Of a stretch of 64,000 nucleotides of DNA, positions 34,401 through 45,787 are shown piece by piece. The stretch is from Polytrichum commune (taxonomy: Eukaryota; Streptophyta; Polytrichopsida; Polytrichales; Polytrichaceae), in contig OX485803.1 of assembly GCA_950295325.1 (NCBI GenBank), positions 58,357,554-58,421,553 on the forward strand, read 5' to 3'. The stretch's first letter is position 1. Each line of letters begins with the position of its first letter. The translations under genes were made by a program, and so were the position numbers. Below the pieces are notes generated by a model, which saw only the letters and a program-made list of their open reading frames with translations, was not told the origin of the DNA and ran no database searches.

Positions 34401-36150
34401 TCTCCATCGCTCTCCGCCAATCACTGTCCTGCTCTGGCTTTGCATCAGACACTCGGCTACTCGGGGAGGTTTCACTTCTGGGAATGAGTCTTCAAGGGGC
34501 ATCTTTGTCGTGTGCAAGCTCCCTTTCAATTTCAACCCTAGTTGGGCTTCTCTCTAGCTTAATGGCCTGCACAGAGATCTTACATCATATAGTTAGTGCT
34601 GCATGATTACAAAATCTTAGATTCTCTATGACCCAAAAAAGTCACGCAAACTCTGGTGATGACTGATGACAGTCACATACTCTAATTTGATGACTGCACC
34701 TAGCCACATCATGACCTGGTTTTCGCATTGGAACAGTTGTACAGCCTTTGAGATCATCTTCAACCTTATCTGCCTATTGCAAATATTTCTAATAGGGTAG
34801 TTGTATTGTGGCAATTGCCATTGAGTACTCAAAGAGTATCGCTTATATTACGAGGCTTCATTCATAAGAGGAGGTTGTTTCTATTCCCAGGTTGAAAGTT
34901 ATCATATATTATGTTGCATGTGGGTCTCCAATATAGAGTGGATATGGATGTTTTGCAAGTTGTGAGGTTGGAGCTGTAATGGACTGAAGACTTACCAATT
35001 GAGCTCGAACATATTCTTCGTTGCGCCCGGCTAAAGATGGCCTCCTCACTTGGGGCTCGGCTGTATCGCAACTTCTCTGCTTCCTGTTATTTTTTCTCCT
35101 CCAAGATGAGTTTTGACAACTTCACCCAATGGTCATGCCGAATGTGCTTTGGCTTGTCCTTCCCTTCTTGCATTCTTTTCTTCAACTGATATCTCTTCAC
35201 CTTCAGTTGGCCCTTCAATATGCTGTGGAAAGCCTCCTCTGTCACCTTGCCAAGGCCCCCATGGTACTCAAAAGTGTTGTCCACTCGTTCCTTGACAACG
35301 AGCAGCATCGAAGTGTTGAGATTCTTGTAGTTATCTTCGTTGAAATCTATATCCTGCGCATGACCTCGAAGACATGTTAGCCACAGCGGACGATTCTGTC
35401 CTTGTGGATGTCCCCTCAGATCGACCTCCACAAGGTGTTTTCTGGGCCCTCCAGCATCTCGAAAAGTGACCTCCTGAGCCTGTTGTTGCTTCAAAGCGCA
35501 CCCGTCGTCTGGACTTCTGGCCTCTGGAATATGAGGGTTGACCTAAGCTTTCAGTCATCTCCGATGGGGAATACGTGGACGAGTTCACCACAGGCTCCTG
35601 CATCTCCATCGCTCGCCTCCATTGCAGTAGTTGGAGTTGTTTTTTCTGCAATTTGAAGGTCCAAGCTGCTAATGGGGCCGTGGCGGGGGAGGCCTCAGCC
35701 ACGCGAAGGAGGTGTGTTGCCTCCCTGAACACGAGGAAGCTCGGGTACTACGTCATTGCAGTAATCGAAGGGCTCCCCTGTTAGTGAATCCTCTGACATC
35801 TTAAGGGGTTTGTCGTGTTGGGGTCGGTCTGTTTGCGGCGGACGGAGGCTTGTTGACGTGGGTTTTGGAATTCCACAACCTCTAGGACCTCGCTTGCGCA
35901 CCTCCCAAACAGTTGGCTCGGTTGTCTGAGCTCTGGCCTGCACAGTGCATACAGAGGTCATCAATCTCAATGTCAAGGTTAGTCGTTCTCTCAGTTCATG
36001 TGACTAGAACCAGTCACATGAGCTCAACGCATACGTAGTTTGTTAGTCAACTATTTAGTTCATGTGACTAGAACCAGTCACAATTCCTCAACGCATACGA
36101 AGTTTGTTAGTCAACTATTTAGTTCATGTGACTAGGATCAGTGCAATCCT
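31484..36150 (-). mobile_element. CACTA (En/Spm) transposon, one end identified
   Basis: CACTACAAGAAAACCAA at 31484 is the canonical CACTA terminus, with TTG before it. 31.5-32.5 kb is a subterminal region dense in TGACTA/TAGTCA words, including a 172-bp tandem unit (TAGTGAGG at 31773, 31945, then TAGTGAG at 32117). The far side, 36000-36140, has further GTGACTAGAACCAGTCAC words in a direct repeat of about 65 bp. I could not find the partner CACTA end, so the 36150 border is approximate. The element's gene runs on the minus strand toward 31484. Confidence 0.8.
32638..35945 (-). pseudogene. CACTA-associated ORF (Ptta/En/Spm type), spliced, decayed
   Basis: The last five minus-strand exons can be drawn: about 35495-34996, 34566-34249, 33858-33448, 33339-33253 and 32958-32638, all with GT-AG borders and matching phases. 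Further 5', pieces in three frames from 35945 on show frameshifts. The first exon has RPLWLTCLRGHAQDIDF and HDHWVKLSKLILEEK, the kind of region labelled Transposase_24/Ptta. Next comes a coiled-coil-like helix (DWRRAMEKNIERIMQHL) and a basic KGKRKRN tract. Two short exons share EDP-(D/E)-x-KKGD, suggesting exon duplication. The last holds VGQAVGHFIMWPTEF, like the DUF8039 domain of plant CACTA proteins. Damage: slip in an A-run near 35094, a TGA at about 34497, and earlier frameshifts. No DDE transposase ORF seen. Confidence 0.6.
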
Positions 36151-37735
36151 CTCAGTTGGTAATAAGGAATTGAAATTTCTGGGAATTGGTTCAAATGTTG
36201 GGGAGAAAATTGATTCATTCTAACATCTGCTTGCAAGGCAGAAATCCGTCTTGGGCTAATCGAAGCAATAAGCAGTTCAAGTGCTGGGCTTATGCTTGTT
36301 GCAACAAAATTGGTGACGATGAAGAAACTTAAACAGCTATCCCTTTGTCTCTTAAGGTTGAAAAATTGAAATCTGAAGTTCTAAACTTGAATGGAAATGC
36401 TTGCCAAAACTCAAAGACATATCCAAATTGAAGATGGGGATGTACTGGACAAAACTTAAAGCGATTAGCTTCATACCAATCCCAAGTTCAAAAGGCAGGG
36501 GCACTTCGAACCTCAGGGATGTTTCAAAGGATGCTACCTAAGCTTTCCACCACAACAATTCCCAAGAATCGAGAAGACCCCAAAACAATATGCTAGAGAG
36601 CTTCATAGCAGCTAAGTTTCTACAAATTGAACCGTTGCATGACGAAGCACCCTCATCGTAAAAACACTGAATTTCAAATTGTACACCAAGCAACTGGATT
36701 ATATTCACCGAGAAGTCCTATGAGGGCTTCCATGGTTGGCTGGATCTAATAAGGTCAAAGACTATTGCCTCTAGGAAAATCACACGTTGTTTCTACTATT
36801 TTCACCAGTGACCTCCCCATTGGATACATCTTACGTGGATGGGTCTTAAATGGGTTAGAATACTTTGAATGGCGCACTTCTCTCCGGACGTGAAAACACG
36901 CAATTAGTACAGGATGGTTTGCAAATCAATTCAAGGCCGTAAACACTTTTCTCATAATTTTTAAATCACAAATGAATATCTTTTATTCATTATCAAAGTG
37001 AAGATTTTTCTTCTCATCAAATGGTCATATCTATGAACCTCTCCCCCCTCCCCCTCCTCCTCCCTCTTAAAAAAAGACAAAAAGACCAAAAAAATAAAAA
37101 TTGTGTTGATTGTTAAGCCTGGAATTGTGATTCTATATTTAGCCTGAAGTATTAGGCTAGTTAGAATCAAGTGTGGCCTTAAGGGCAACTGTGTTGGAGT
37201 GTGTTAAACCATTGAGGATAGTGTTTTTAAACACTTGAACCTCGTGGCCAAAATAAATCACTTGCATTATTAATGGAGGAAGTGGAGGACATCCACACTG
37301 GCAAGACAAAGGAGGTCAGGCCGACGGAGAAAGCGGAAGACTCTAGCAATGGTCGAAACACGAAGAGAATACTCAAAGGCCAAAGAGGAATATCCTTGAG
37401 AGCTTGTGTTGCCAAGGCCGCCGGTTGGACCCTTGAAAAGGCCAACGCGGCCCAAAGCCAAGAGGCTACCACTAATAAACAAAGTGATTCAAAATGACAT
37501 AAACACCTTGGTACGCGAAGAGATCATTCTTTTGATACAAACAATACATGTGATTCTCAACACCATCACCCGGACTAGGACGCTTAAGGGGGGTGGTTTT
37601 GGCCTCACACCTGGCACAAGACAACTCTTGGCCTTCAATATCCACAAATTTGCTAGCCTTCCCATATTTATTGGTTCTTCATTTTCAGAAATTTCCAGCA
37701 CCTTAAGGTTTGTCCCTTCACATCCTCAAACCTAA
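36151..37735. other. No gene recognised
   Basis: AT-rich DNA with short meaningless frames. A block at about 37560-37615 (CACCCGGACTAGGACGCTTA followed by a G-run) recurs at about 48210 (CACCCGGATTACGACGCTTA), so a dispersed repeat is present. Confidence 0.4.
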
Positions 37736-40700
37736 ATTACATAGTTCACAATGCTACATGCTTCGTCCATCCAAACCCTTGTCAGTTCAAGGAAGCATGG
37801 AGCCTCAAAAACTCTCCATTGGCATCAAAAATAGAATAGAATAAACTAAAAATATAAATCTAAAGAGATACGTATAAGAAAGGTACTTGGAACTCAACCT
37901 TTGGCTATCTCAAAGAAAAGAAAAGAAAAATCAACGTCGGGTAATCCGACGTGAATTTTAGCCTGTTGGTGTAGGGTGGGGTTTGTTGCTTACCTTGCGG
38001 TGGGTGGGCTCTAGCTATCTCGATAGTCCATGGATCTCAACAAAGACATATGATTGGTAAACCTACTTTTCCACACCGATTCGATTCAAATAACTTGTAC
38101 TTAACAAAAGACCGACACGATCATGTTAATCTGCTCATGAAATAGGTGAGAGTGGAATTATTGCATACAAGCGTTAACTCAAATTCATCCAACATACAAC
38201 CCTTGAAGTAGTTTGTAGTTACGAGGTTTTTCTTCAAGTTAATTTGACACTAAAATTAAATTTAAAGACCCCAAATTAGTCTAGTCAATGTTATTTAGTC
38301 ACAAACTCGTAGGGGGTTAAGTTTTTTTTTTAATTTATTTATTTTAAATGTTGGATAGATGAGAGGTACGCCTGTATGCACCGATTTCCATTGGCCATAT
38401 AACAACAACCCTTCCCCTCGATATCACCATTTACGCTTCCAACTTCCTCTGTTTGGAGGTGGTGATGTCATTAAATTATTGCAACAAATGCCTAGGAACT
38501 CTAGCAGTGCAGTGCCTTCTTTCAATGTGTGTACCTAATGTAAACGTGTCTAATTCAAGCACTTATCTTAATTGGACAACTATGTTTGAGTGTGTGGGTG
38601 TGGTTAGATGTGGATCTAAGAATGAATACCAAAAAGACGTCCAATTGAAACAAGTTGCACTACAACTTCAAAACTGGTTGACTTATGCTAGATTAGCGAA
38701 CATTGGGGGAGGGGGGGAGTTCTATATAGTCGTTTGAGACGATATGCTTTGAGATGTTGTTGAACCTTCACTTTGATAATACATAAGACATTCTTATGAA
38801 CTCCTTAAACTATGAGAGAAATGGTTGCGGTCCCAATTTGGATTTGCTAATCATCTTGTGTTGATTGTGTATCTATTATCCTAGTAGAAGTGGGCTAATT
38901 GGGAATAGTGTTTGTTTGATGCCCACTTATCTTAGGGCATGTTTAGACTTTGGGTCAAGGCCATTGTGAACGAAGGCCAACATGTCCCATGTGGCATGCA
39001 AATGGGCCCCCAAGACCATTAATAAGAAAGTAACTCAACTCCATTCATTGATTACATGTGTAAACCTATTTAGGTGGGGTTGGGGCCATTTGGAGGTTGC
39101 AATTATGAGACTATGAACTCCGTTCCAACGTACTCATGAACTATTCTATGGATAATGATTAAAGTATAATAAATTTAGAAGTTCTCCCCTCCTATTCAAT
39201 GCTCAAAGAATAAACTAAGCTTACTACAAGCAAATAAAAGCTCTGACAATGGCCTCAACTAGAGGGAAAGAGTCCACAAGGTTGGGAGCTCTCTTTTCCA
39301 AGGCTTGAGGCCATTGTCATGATGAATAAAATAATTTATTTGTTAATTGGCCCCAACTCATGGTGTAAACTTGAAGAGGCGAGTCCCAGCCTCTCTACCA
39401 ATGAGAGGAGTGGATTTCTTGCACCCCAACCCATTTCTTAGCCCCGACTCCAAGTCTAAACCCGCCTTTAATCGACTTAAGCCACGGCTTGCAACATTTA
39501 TGACTTTAATAGAAATGATTGCATTACATAATTGGTCAAACATACCTATGGGTTTATCTTGGGTTCACGAGGACCGAGGTTTGTTGTCTAGTATGAAGTC
39601 AACCCTTGTGCTATAGTTAAGGTGGAGGTTTCTTAAACCTTGAACTAGAATTTAAGCATATTTGAGTTTGTGCATGAATTTTGGATGATTATAGTTACCA
39701 ATATGACGTAAGTTACATTAGATCGCGAAACTACACAAATATGTGTTTGGCGAACATGAAATGCAAACATTTGAAGTTGTGATTGTTGTGTTGTTGCTTT
39801 GGTTGGTGTCATTTGATGTTTTGTCCCCACAAGTGCACATCCCTTATTATTTGTGAACAAGTGATTTGTCTGAATATACTTAAATGTTAGATCTTATCCT
39901 AAACTTGGTTCAAGCCTTTTTCAAATAATAACACAAATTGTTCATTTGCTGTTAAATGAAGTGCAATGCTAGAAGGTAATAACTTTGTGATGCAATTCAA
40001 CTTGTGATCCAAAGACACTTCACCCTTGGGCACAAACTTTTACTCATGTGCGAACCCCGGACAATTTTACATAGTTAAGTCCAAGCCATGTATAAATTAC
40101 ATGATTTTTTCCTACAAAAGCTAACTAACATCTTTTGATCTGATTGTATAAAAGTGGCATTTGCACAAGCATCTATTGTTTCTCATGATTTTTGTTTTCA
40201 TTGTATTCAATTGGTGAAATATTTTTTTACCGGTTGCATATAAATTTGAAGTACATTTGTGATTAAAAAGGTTAACTCTTTGTGAAAAAAATGAATTCAA
40301 ACAAAAATACATCATTTGCATCTATTTTAATGGTGAAGCATATTCCATCTCATATTTGTTATCATAATAACATTTTCGAGGGTTGTTGAATAATAATTAC
40401 AAAAGAAAGTTGGGGGCACCATGAAACGATCACATCAATATTTGGGTTCAAAATACAAAACAAACTCTTGAATCTCCTAGGATGAATATTAAGACTTTGA
40501 AGTCTAAAAACCCATCTTGATCATATGGGTTTCATTTTAGAATGACACAAATGACAATGACAATATGGGGGTATAATGTATATTTGTAACTGCTTATGTT
40601 GCAAACCTCATGATACACTTCTCTCTCCCTTATTATTCACACATGTGAGCCCACATGTGTGTTAGGACTAGAAGTCATTAAAACTTAGGACCTGGATTTT

Positions 40701-40790
40701 TATCGATAATTCAAAAACATAAAAAGAATGTTAGTGGTTAGGGTTGATTGAAATTACATTAGCTTGATTTTTTATTACAGTAAGGTTAAA
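37736..40790. other. Intergenic with dispersed repeat at 38.58-38.86 kb
   Basis: No gene. 38590-38860 matches 22050-22330 (GTGGTTAGATGTGGATCTAA, ACCAAAAA, CAATTTGGATTTGCTAATCA). TTA-GGGCATGTTTAGACTT at about 38932 looks like a Harbinger-type left end, but I found no right partner. Confidence 0.4.
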
Positions 40791-40791
40791 T

Positions 40792-40845
40792 GATTCGTGG
40801 AATTAGACTTTAGATTCGTGGAATTAGACTTTAGATTCGTGGGGA
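40792..40845. repeat. 21-bp tandem repeat
   Basis: GATTCGTGGAATTAGACTTTA starts at 40792 and 40813, and a partial third unit at 40834. Confidence 0.9.
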
Positions 40846-40849
40846 TTAA

Positions 40850-42280
40850 GGGTCGCTCAAGGCAAGGCCCAAGGAAGGGTTTTAGAGTCGGGATTAGTAT
40901 CCCTTCTGGCCATTTTAGGAGGGGCAGGGTTCGAGGATAAACCCCTGGATTCGAAGGCTAGGAGCGCTCGGGAGAGCGGGGAGCAGGGTCAGCACTGCTG
41001 GTTTTTGTTTTCTGAGCAAAGAAGGAGAGAGAGCGGGGAATGAAGGAATGAAGAGAGGCGTTCGGCGAGGGGCAGCCGCAGCTGATGGTTGGAACATGGC
41101 AAGGGTGATAGATGATTTTGGGTTGAGATTATGGGGTGCGAGCAAGGATCTCAGGATTGCCGAAGGAGCCTCTGAGGAACGCTGAGGCCTGGGCAGGAAG
41201 CAGTTAAACAAGAGTTGTGCACCTACTGGATGAAGTGTGAGAATTCATGCTGCATTGAGGAAGAATGTGGTACCAGGGTGCAACCAGCTCGGTGAGAGGT
41301 CCAGGGAGGTGGGCACACTGACATGATTGAATTGATTGAGTAAAACAATAGGGTCGCATTCGAGCTGTGAATCTGTGGCTGTTTCGGTGGCACTTTCGTG
41401 GGCATTCGGCATCCCAGGCAGAGAATGAGGAACTGTTTTGCACATTGAAAACGTGGATTTTGATCGGAATTCGGAGGAAGCCAGCAGATGTGGCTGGGAA
41501 TCGAAGGGGGCGGCATGAGGAGTGGTTGGATTGGTTGGCTGTGTGGCTGGGTGTGAATGTGGTGTTCTGTAAAATTTGATTCATATCAGGGCAACTGGGG
41601 CGGCGGCGATCGAGGACCAGAAGGGATTGAAGCATTGGCCACGAGGATACCAATGTTGGATTTGAGGTGGGAGAGTGGCGAAGGCTGGAATTAGGCGACC
41701 GAGGAGTTTATGGAGCGGCAGGGACCTGTAATGGCCCTGGTTGGGCCGGCAGTGAGAAACGTGGGGGGGCCTCTGGAGTCCAGTAGGCAAGACTTAGTGA
41801 TTCAGAGTGAGAGGAGCAGCTGGGAGCCTAGCCCAAGTTGCTCTCATAGCACATGGGGTTAGACCTTGTAGAAGGGTGTTAGTAGTGAGGGATGAGGCAC
41901 ATAACCAGTAAGGTTGAACCCCTCAAGAGGATGTGTAGGCTAGGTGTTGAAGTTCATTGTAGTGTTAAGGCATAGTGCTATTAGTTAGGAAAGAGCATTT
42001 CTTAATGCTCGTTGTGGGTTGAATTCACGGGTAGGTCACTTAGTGCATTTTAAAAACGACGTGCGGCATAATATAGAGAGGATTAAAATCATTTGAAATA
42101 AAAATTATAAAGGAATTCCAAATAATGAAGGGGCCATTAAATTGAGACAATCCCATTATAAGTAAGTTAGATGGACATAAAACGTGGGCCATTATTTTTT
42201 TGTAAAATTAATATAGGGGCTGAAGATAAGGATCCTAGAAGGTATGTTTAGTATGATATGTAAATGGGTTTAGGACTCAC
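40850..42280. other. GC-richer block, no gene recognised
   Basis: 40860-41830 is clearly richer in G and C than its flanks and open for 149 codons on the minus strand (41653-41204) and in neighbouring frames, but the sequence is low in structure and overlapping frames are equally open. It may be a leader or LTR-like piece of an unidentified element. Confidence 0.3.
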
Positions 42281-42392
42281 GGGGATGGATGATAATTGGG
42301 ATTTCCGTCTGTCCAAAAATGGATGAAAAAGGAACGGGCCGTCGTTGGGGTCGTCTTCCCCACACCCGTTTGCATATGGCTAGGGTTTCAAT

Positions 42393-42983
42393 TTGCTTTG
42401 CGTTTTCGTCCATTTTCATCATGAAGTGCTCACACACTCACCGGATAACCATGATAATTGTCTTCAAGCAGGATCTTCATGTAGGTCAAGTCTGTTATGC
42501 AGAGGATCAGACTGTGGGGTGCATTTTGTCCAACGAAGCATGATAAGGCTATCGTCAATTGTAAGATCTTCTGCCAAACGAAAAAGGGGACGTTCAAGTA
42601 ATGTTAATAAAGCTGGAAATGCTACTAACATATTGAACGGAGTAGATGAGGGGTCATGGTGGGTGGGCAGGGTGCAAGCTATGCGGCGCCACAATGGGAA
42701 ACAATATGGAGTATTGAGGCAAGCGGTTGACCTCCTTGCCCGAACAAAGGAATCAGGGAGGAGAAATCCTAACAATCCTCATATTGAAGTAATTTTGCAA
42801 TATTGTAGAAAACATCCTGGCCGTGATAAGTTTAAATATGATCACACATATAGCCAATGGATTGATATAGAGTGTGTTATATCTACTGTGACCATGAGCT
42901 ACAATTCTACAAACGAAGTATACACTCTAGACATGAATGATTCAGAGCAGCTGTCCAAGTTTGTGACAGACCAAAGTATATAG
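42393..42983 (+). CDS. Unrecognised ORF, possible small globular domain
   Basis: A plus-strand frame of 196 codons; the coding-looking part starts near ATG 42540. It has a basic lead (AKRKRGRSS, possible nuclear signal), then DEGSWWVGRVQAMRRHNGKQ, YGVLRQAVDLL, FKYDHTYSQWIDIECVIS and a YNSTNEVYTLDMNDSEQLSKF end. Alternating strands and the Trp/Tyr pattern suggest a small beta-rich domain of about 110 residues; a BAH- or Tudor-like reader is a guess. About 30 bp after the stop comes AATG|GTAAGT-like sequence, but no joining exon is certain. Mobile-element context makes a transposon-derived gene likely. Confidence is for the ORF being real, not for a role. Confidence 0.4.
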   Translation: MLCVFVHFHHEVLTHSPDNHDNCLQAGSSCRSSLLCRGSDCGVHFVQRSMIRLSSIVRSSAKRKRGRSSNVNKAGNATNILNGVDEGSWWVGRVQAMRRHNGKQYGVLRQAVDLLARTKESGRRNPNNPHIEVILQYCRKHPGRDKFKYDHTYSQWIDIECVISTVTMSYNSTNEVYTLDMNDSEQLSKFVTDQSI

Positions 42984-43293
42984 GATTTAGTACCAAGCTT
43001 GGATCATCTTCGACTGCTTCACACAATGTAAGTATTCAACCTTACAACATGTTAGAATTTAAAGATTGTCATTTCTAAAGAAAAATTTATGATTGATGAA
43101 ATGTTATATAAAATGGGGGTTTAGGTGTTTTGAATTCAAGGTTTTTGTATGTTCACTGCAATGCATTAAACCCTAAATGCCGAACATTGGATTAAGAGAT
43201 TATTGCATTTTAGTGGTGAATTATTGCATTTCAATGATGAATCATTACATTTTGGTGGTGAATTATAACATTTGAGTGAATTTATGAATTATT

Positions 43294-43582
43294 ATGTTCA
43301 TAAGCACTCACCTTCTAGATCATGCGCTTGATGTCTTTGGCAACTGGTTGTTGAGTCGCTGCCACGCCCAGCGGGAATGGGATCGCGTAGATCCCACAGA
43401 CGAGGACCACGCTAGTTTTATGAAGCTTCTTCCCCGTTTGGCCGTCATCCACAGCTCTGCCAAAGAATTTGTAGGGAGCATAGTGGAATTCGCAGCTTTC
43501 CGACTAAACCATTGCCATTCTTCCCGTTTTTTTATGAGTTTGGGTCAGCATTTTGTAAACCGCATGTTGTGTTTGTGAACAC
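43294..43582 (+). CDS. Unrecognised ORF fragment cut by the LINE
   Basis: About 90 codons with protein-like composition (DVFGNWLLSRCHAQREWDRV, SAKEFVGSIVEFAAFRLNH), GC-richer than the surroundings. The LINE inserted at 43583 inside or just past its end; the other side of the target continues at 47555. No family recognised. It may belong with the ORF at 42393 as an exon of the same decayed gene. Confidence 0.3.
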
Positions 43583-45409
43583 GTCCCACATGGACCTCAA
43601 CCTATCAAAATGTGCCATTACCGGATGCCCTAATAAATCTAAACTAAAACCCTCTACCTTCAAAGCATACATCCAATCACAACATATCACATACGACTCT
43701 CAAAATTTCCCCATCCTCACCCAAAACGAACCATATACGTATTTAGGAATAAACCTCACACCATCACTCAAATGGAATCTATAAAAACAAATAACGATGA
43801 AGAAAATCAAACAACAAAGCCAACTCCTAACTACCTCACACAAAAAATCAAAATCTTGAATACAGTCATCAAACCGCGAATAGCATACGCCTACTACGCC
43901 GTCCCATTCTCCAAACCGGATATTAAAAAATTAGACAAAATCATTAGCAAATTAACCAAAGAAATTTGCAACATCCCTAAAAGCTCGGCAAACATTCTCA
44001 CCCGCCTCCCACAAGAAAGCTTTGGCATTAATGTATCCTCCCTACTACCCGACTACATCCGATGTATAGGACAACAACTAATCCAAGCACTTAACGACCC
44101 GGGTCAATTAGACATTATATACCAAGGGCTAATCAAACATATAGCGGCCAAGTATGGTGGGGCCCGACACCTCCCCAAACTCAAACAACAAGCATGTGTC
44201 CGTTCCCCTATACCTCGAACACTCTTTCTCCTTGAAAGAGAATACGAAATCCACGTCCACTCCACAAGCCAAGCATTTCCCATCAAAGAAACATCACTAG
44301 AAAGAATTTAGAAAACCAACCCAAATTATAACACCCTAACGAATATATCCAAAGCCAAGACCCAAAAATATCTAGACAAACTATACATATACGGCATTAC
44401 CACACTAACACAAATCCAAAACCCCACTACCAAAGCCATACTAACCCCAAAAGAATTTCAATCCACATACAAACACATACCCAAAACCATCAAAGAGCTC
44501 CTCCAACAAGCAACAATATTGTTCCCCCCCCCACCCGCAAACTTTACAAACCCAATACAACAAACACCACTACAAAGCGAGGTCATGATAAACATTCCCC
44601 TCCTAGGACAAGCAATCCAAACAATAATAAAAGAAAAGACCTCCACCAAAAAAGACAAATGGGGTGCACAAGCAATAAGGACGAACTACCTTTGCCAATG
44701 GCAAGCCCCACAAGGCATCACACAACAATGGAGAAGTGAGGTAGAACTACTACACCCGGATAATATATTTATAGAACATAACATACTATATATTACACAA
44801 TATCACACAAAGCAAACCGAACTATTAGCCACCCACACATACGCTAATTGCCTTAATCACATACAATCAAAAGACAATAAATTCATACACCCCCCTCTTC
44901 ACATTACCAACCTAAAATTATCCATACAAGAATGCAACCCGGATAAAGACATACAAGTAGACCAACCAACCATCCAACTACAAAACTCCGAAGCCAACAT
45001 ATATGACCAAAAAGGAAACTACATGGCCACCATCACTACAGAAAGGCTACAATGGCTATGGAACCAATTCTCTTACCACCACTTCTCACAAACTACAAAA
45101 GCCCTCCAACCCCCACCACAAAACTTCGAAACTGAAATACTTTGGCTAATACAAAGATACATAACCATACTCCCCAAAAGAAAGCCAAAAAACATACAAC
45201 CCCAAAACATGCATCATACTATACACCCGACAATTATCACTACATTAATAAACTCCCTCAAAATCACGCACTCCTACTATTCATCCCCACTCACATGCCC
45301 CACACAATTCATACAATATCACTCACCCCATAACCGAGACATAATATTTGGTTCCCTAGGACACGCACAAATGGAAAGGCATTGGTCTAGCCTACCCCAC
45401 AGACCATAA
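43583..45409 (+). pseudogene. LINE: RT thumb, connector and unidentified segment
   Basis: Starts inside the RT: SKCAITGCPNKSKLK, then EPYTYLGINLTPSLKWN (43727-43784), the YLG block that follows the RT palm. A TAA and a frame slip follow (43785-43840), then a 179-codon frame to 44311 (KILNTVIKPRIAYAYYAVPF, DYIRCIGQQLIQALNDPG), typical LINE thumb/connector. After another slip, a 296-codon frame 44519-45409 has no match I can name. Around 45340 the frame breaks again. Reading FGSLG in one frame and KWKGIGLAYPTDHKTT, EAIHWARMAAKEDP in the next gives a W-x-G...P...A-x2-WA...P pattern. Confidence 0.65.
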
Positions 45410-45787
45410 AACAACCATTGAAGCCATCCACTGGGCTAGAATGGCGGCCAAAGAAGACCCAAACACAATCACCATACTCATAATCAACCATAACGACTGG
45501 ACCACACAACAAATCCCACTCACCACAAGTGGTGACATACACACCCTCGCAACCATCCCTCCGCATACCATACTATATAACCCTACGCCGGAATGGCCAA
45601 AATATTACCAATATGTAGAGCCCTCGCTCACAACAATACTATGTATACATAACCACGCCAACCTCACACCAAACCTAAAAACCCCACAAGACCTCGCACA
45701 AGTACTAGAACATACCATCAACGCACCCATAGACACATTCCCAATGAAACCCACAACGCCAAATTACCACATTAAATTCTCGAACAT

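Noticed and set aside
36150-37300. Second CACTA terminus
   Set aside because: I looked for TCTTGTAGTG near here and did not find it; the right border is therefore left approximate.
41204-41653. 149-codon minus-strand ORF in the GC-richer block
   Set aside because: Overlapping frames are open over the same stretch, and composition is Ser/Pro/His low complexity without domains.
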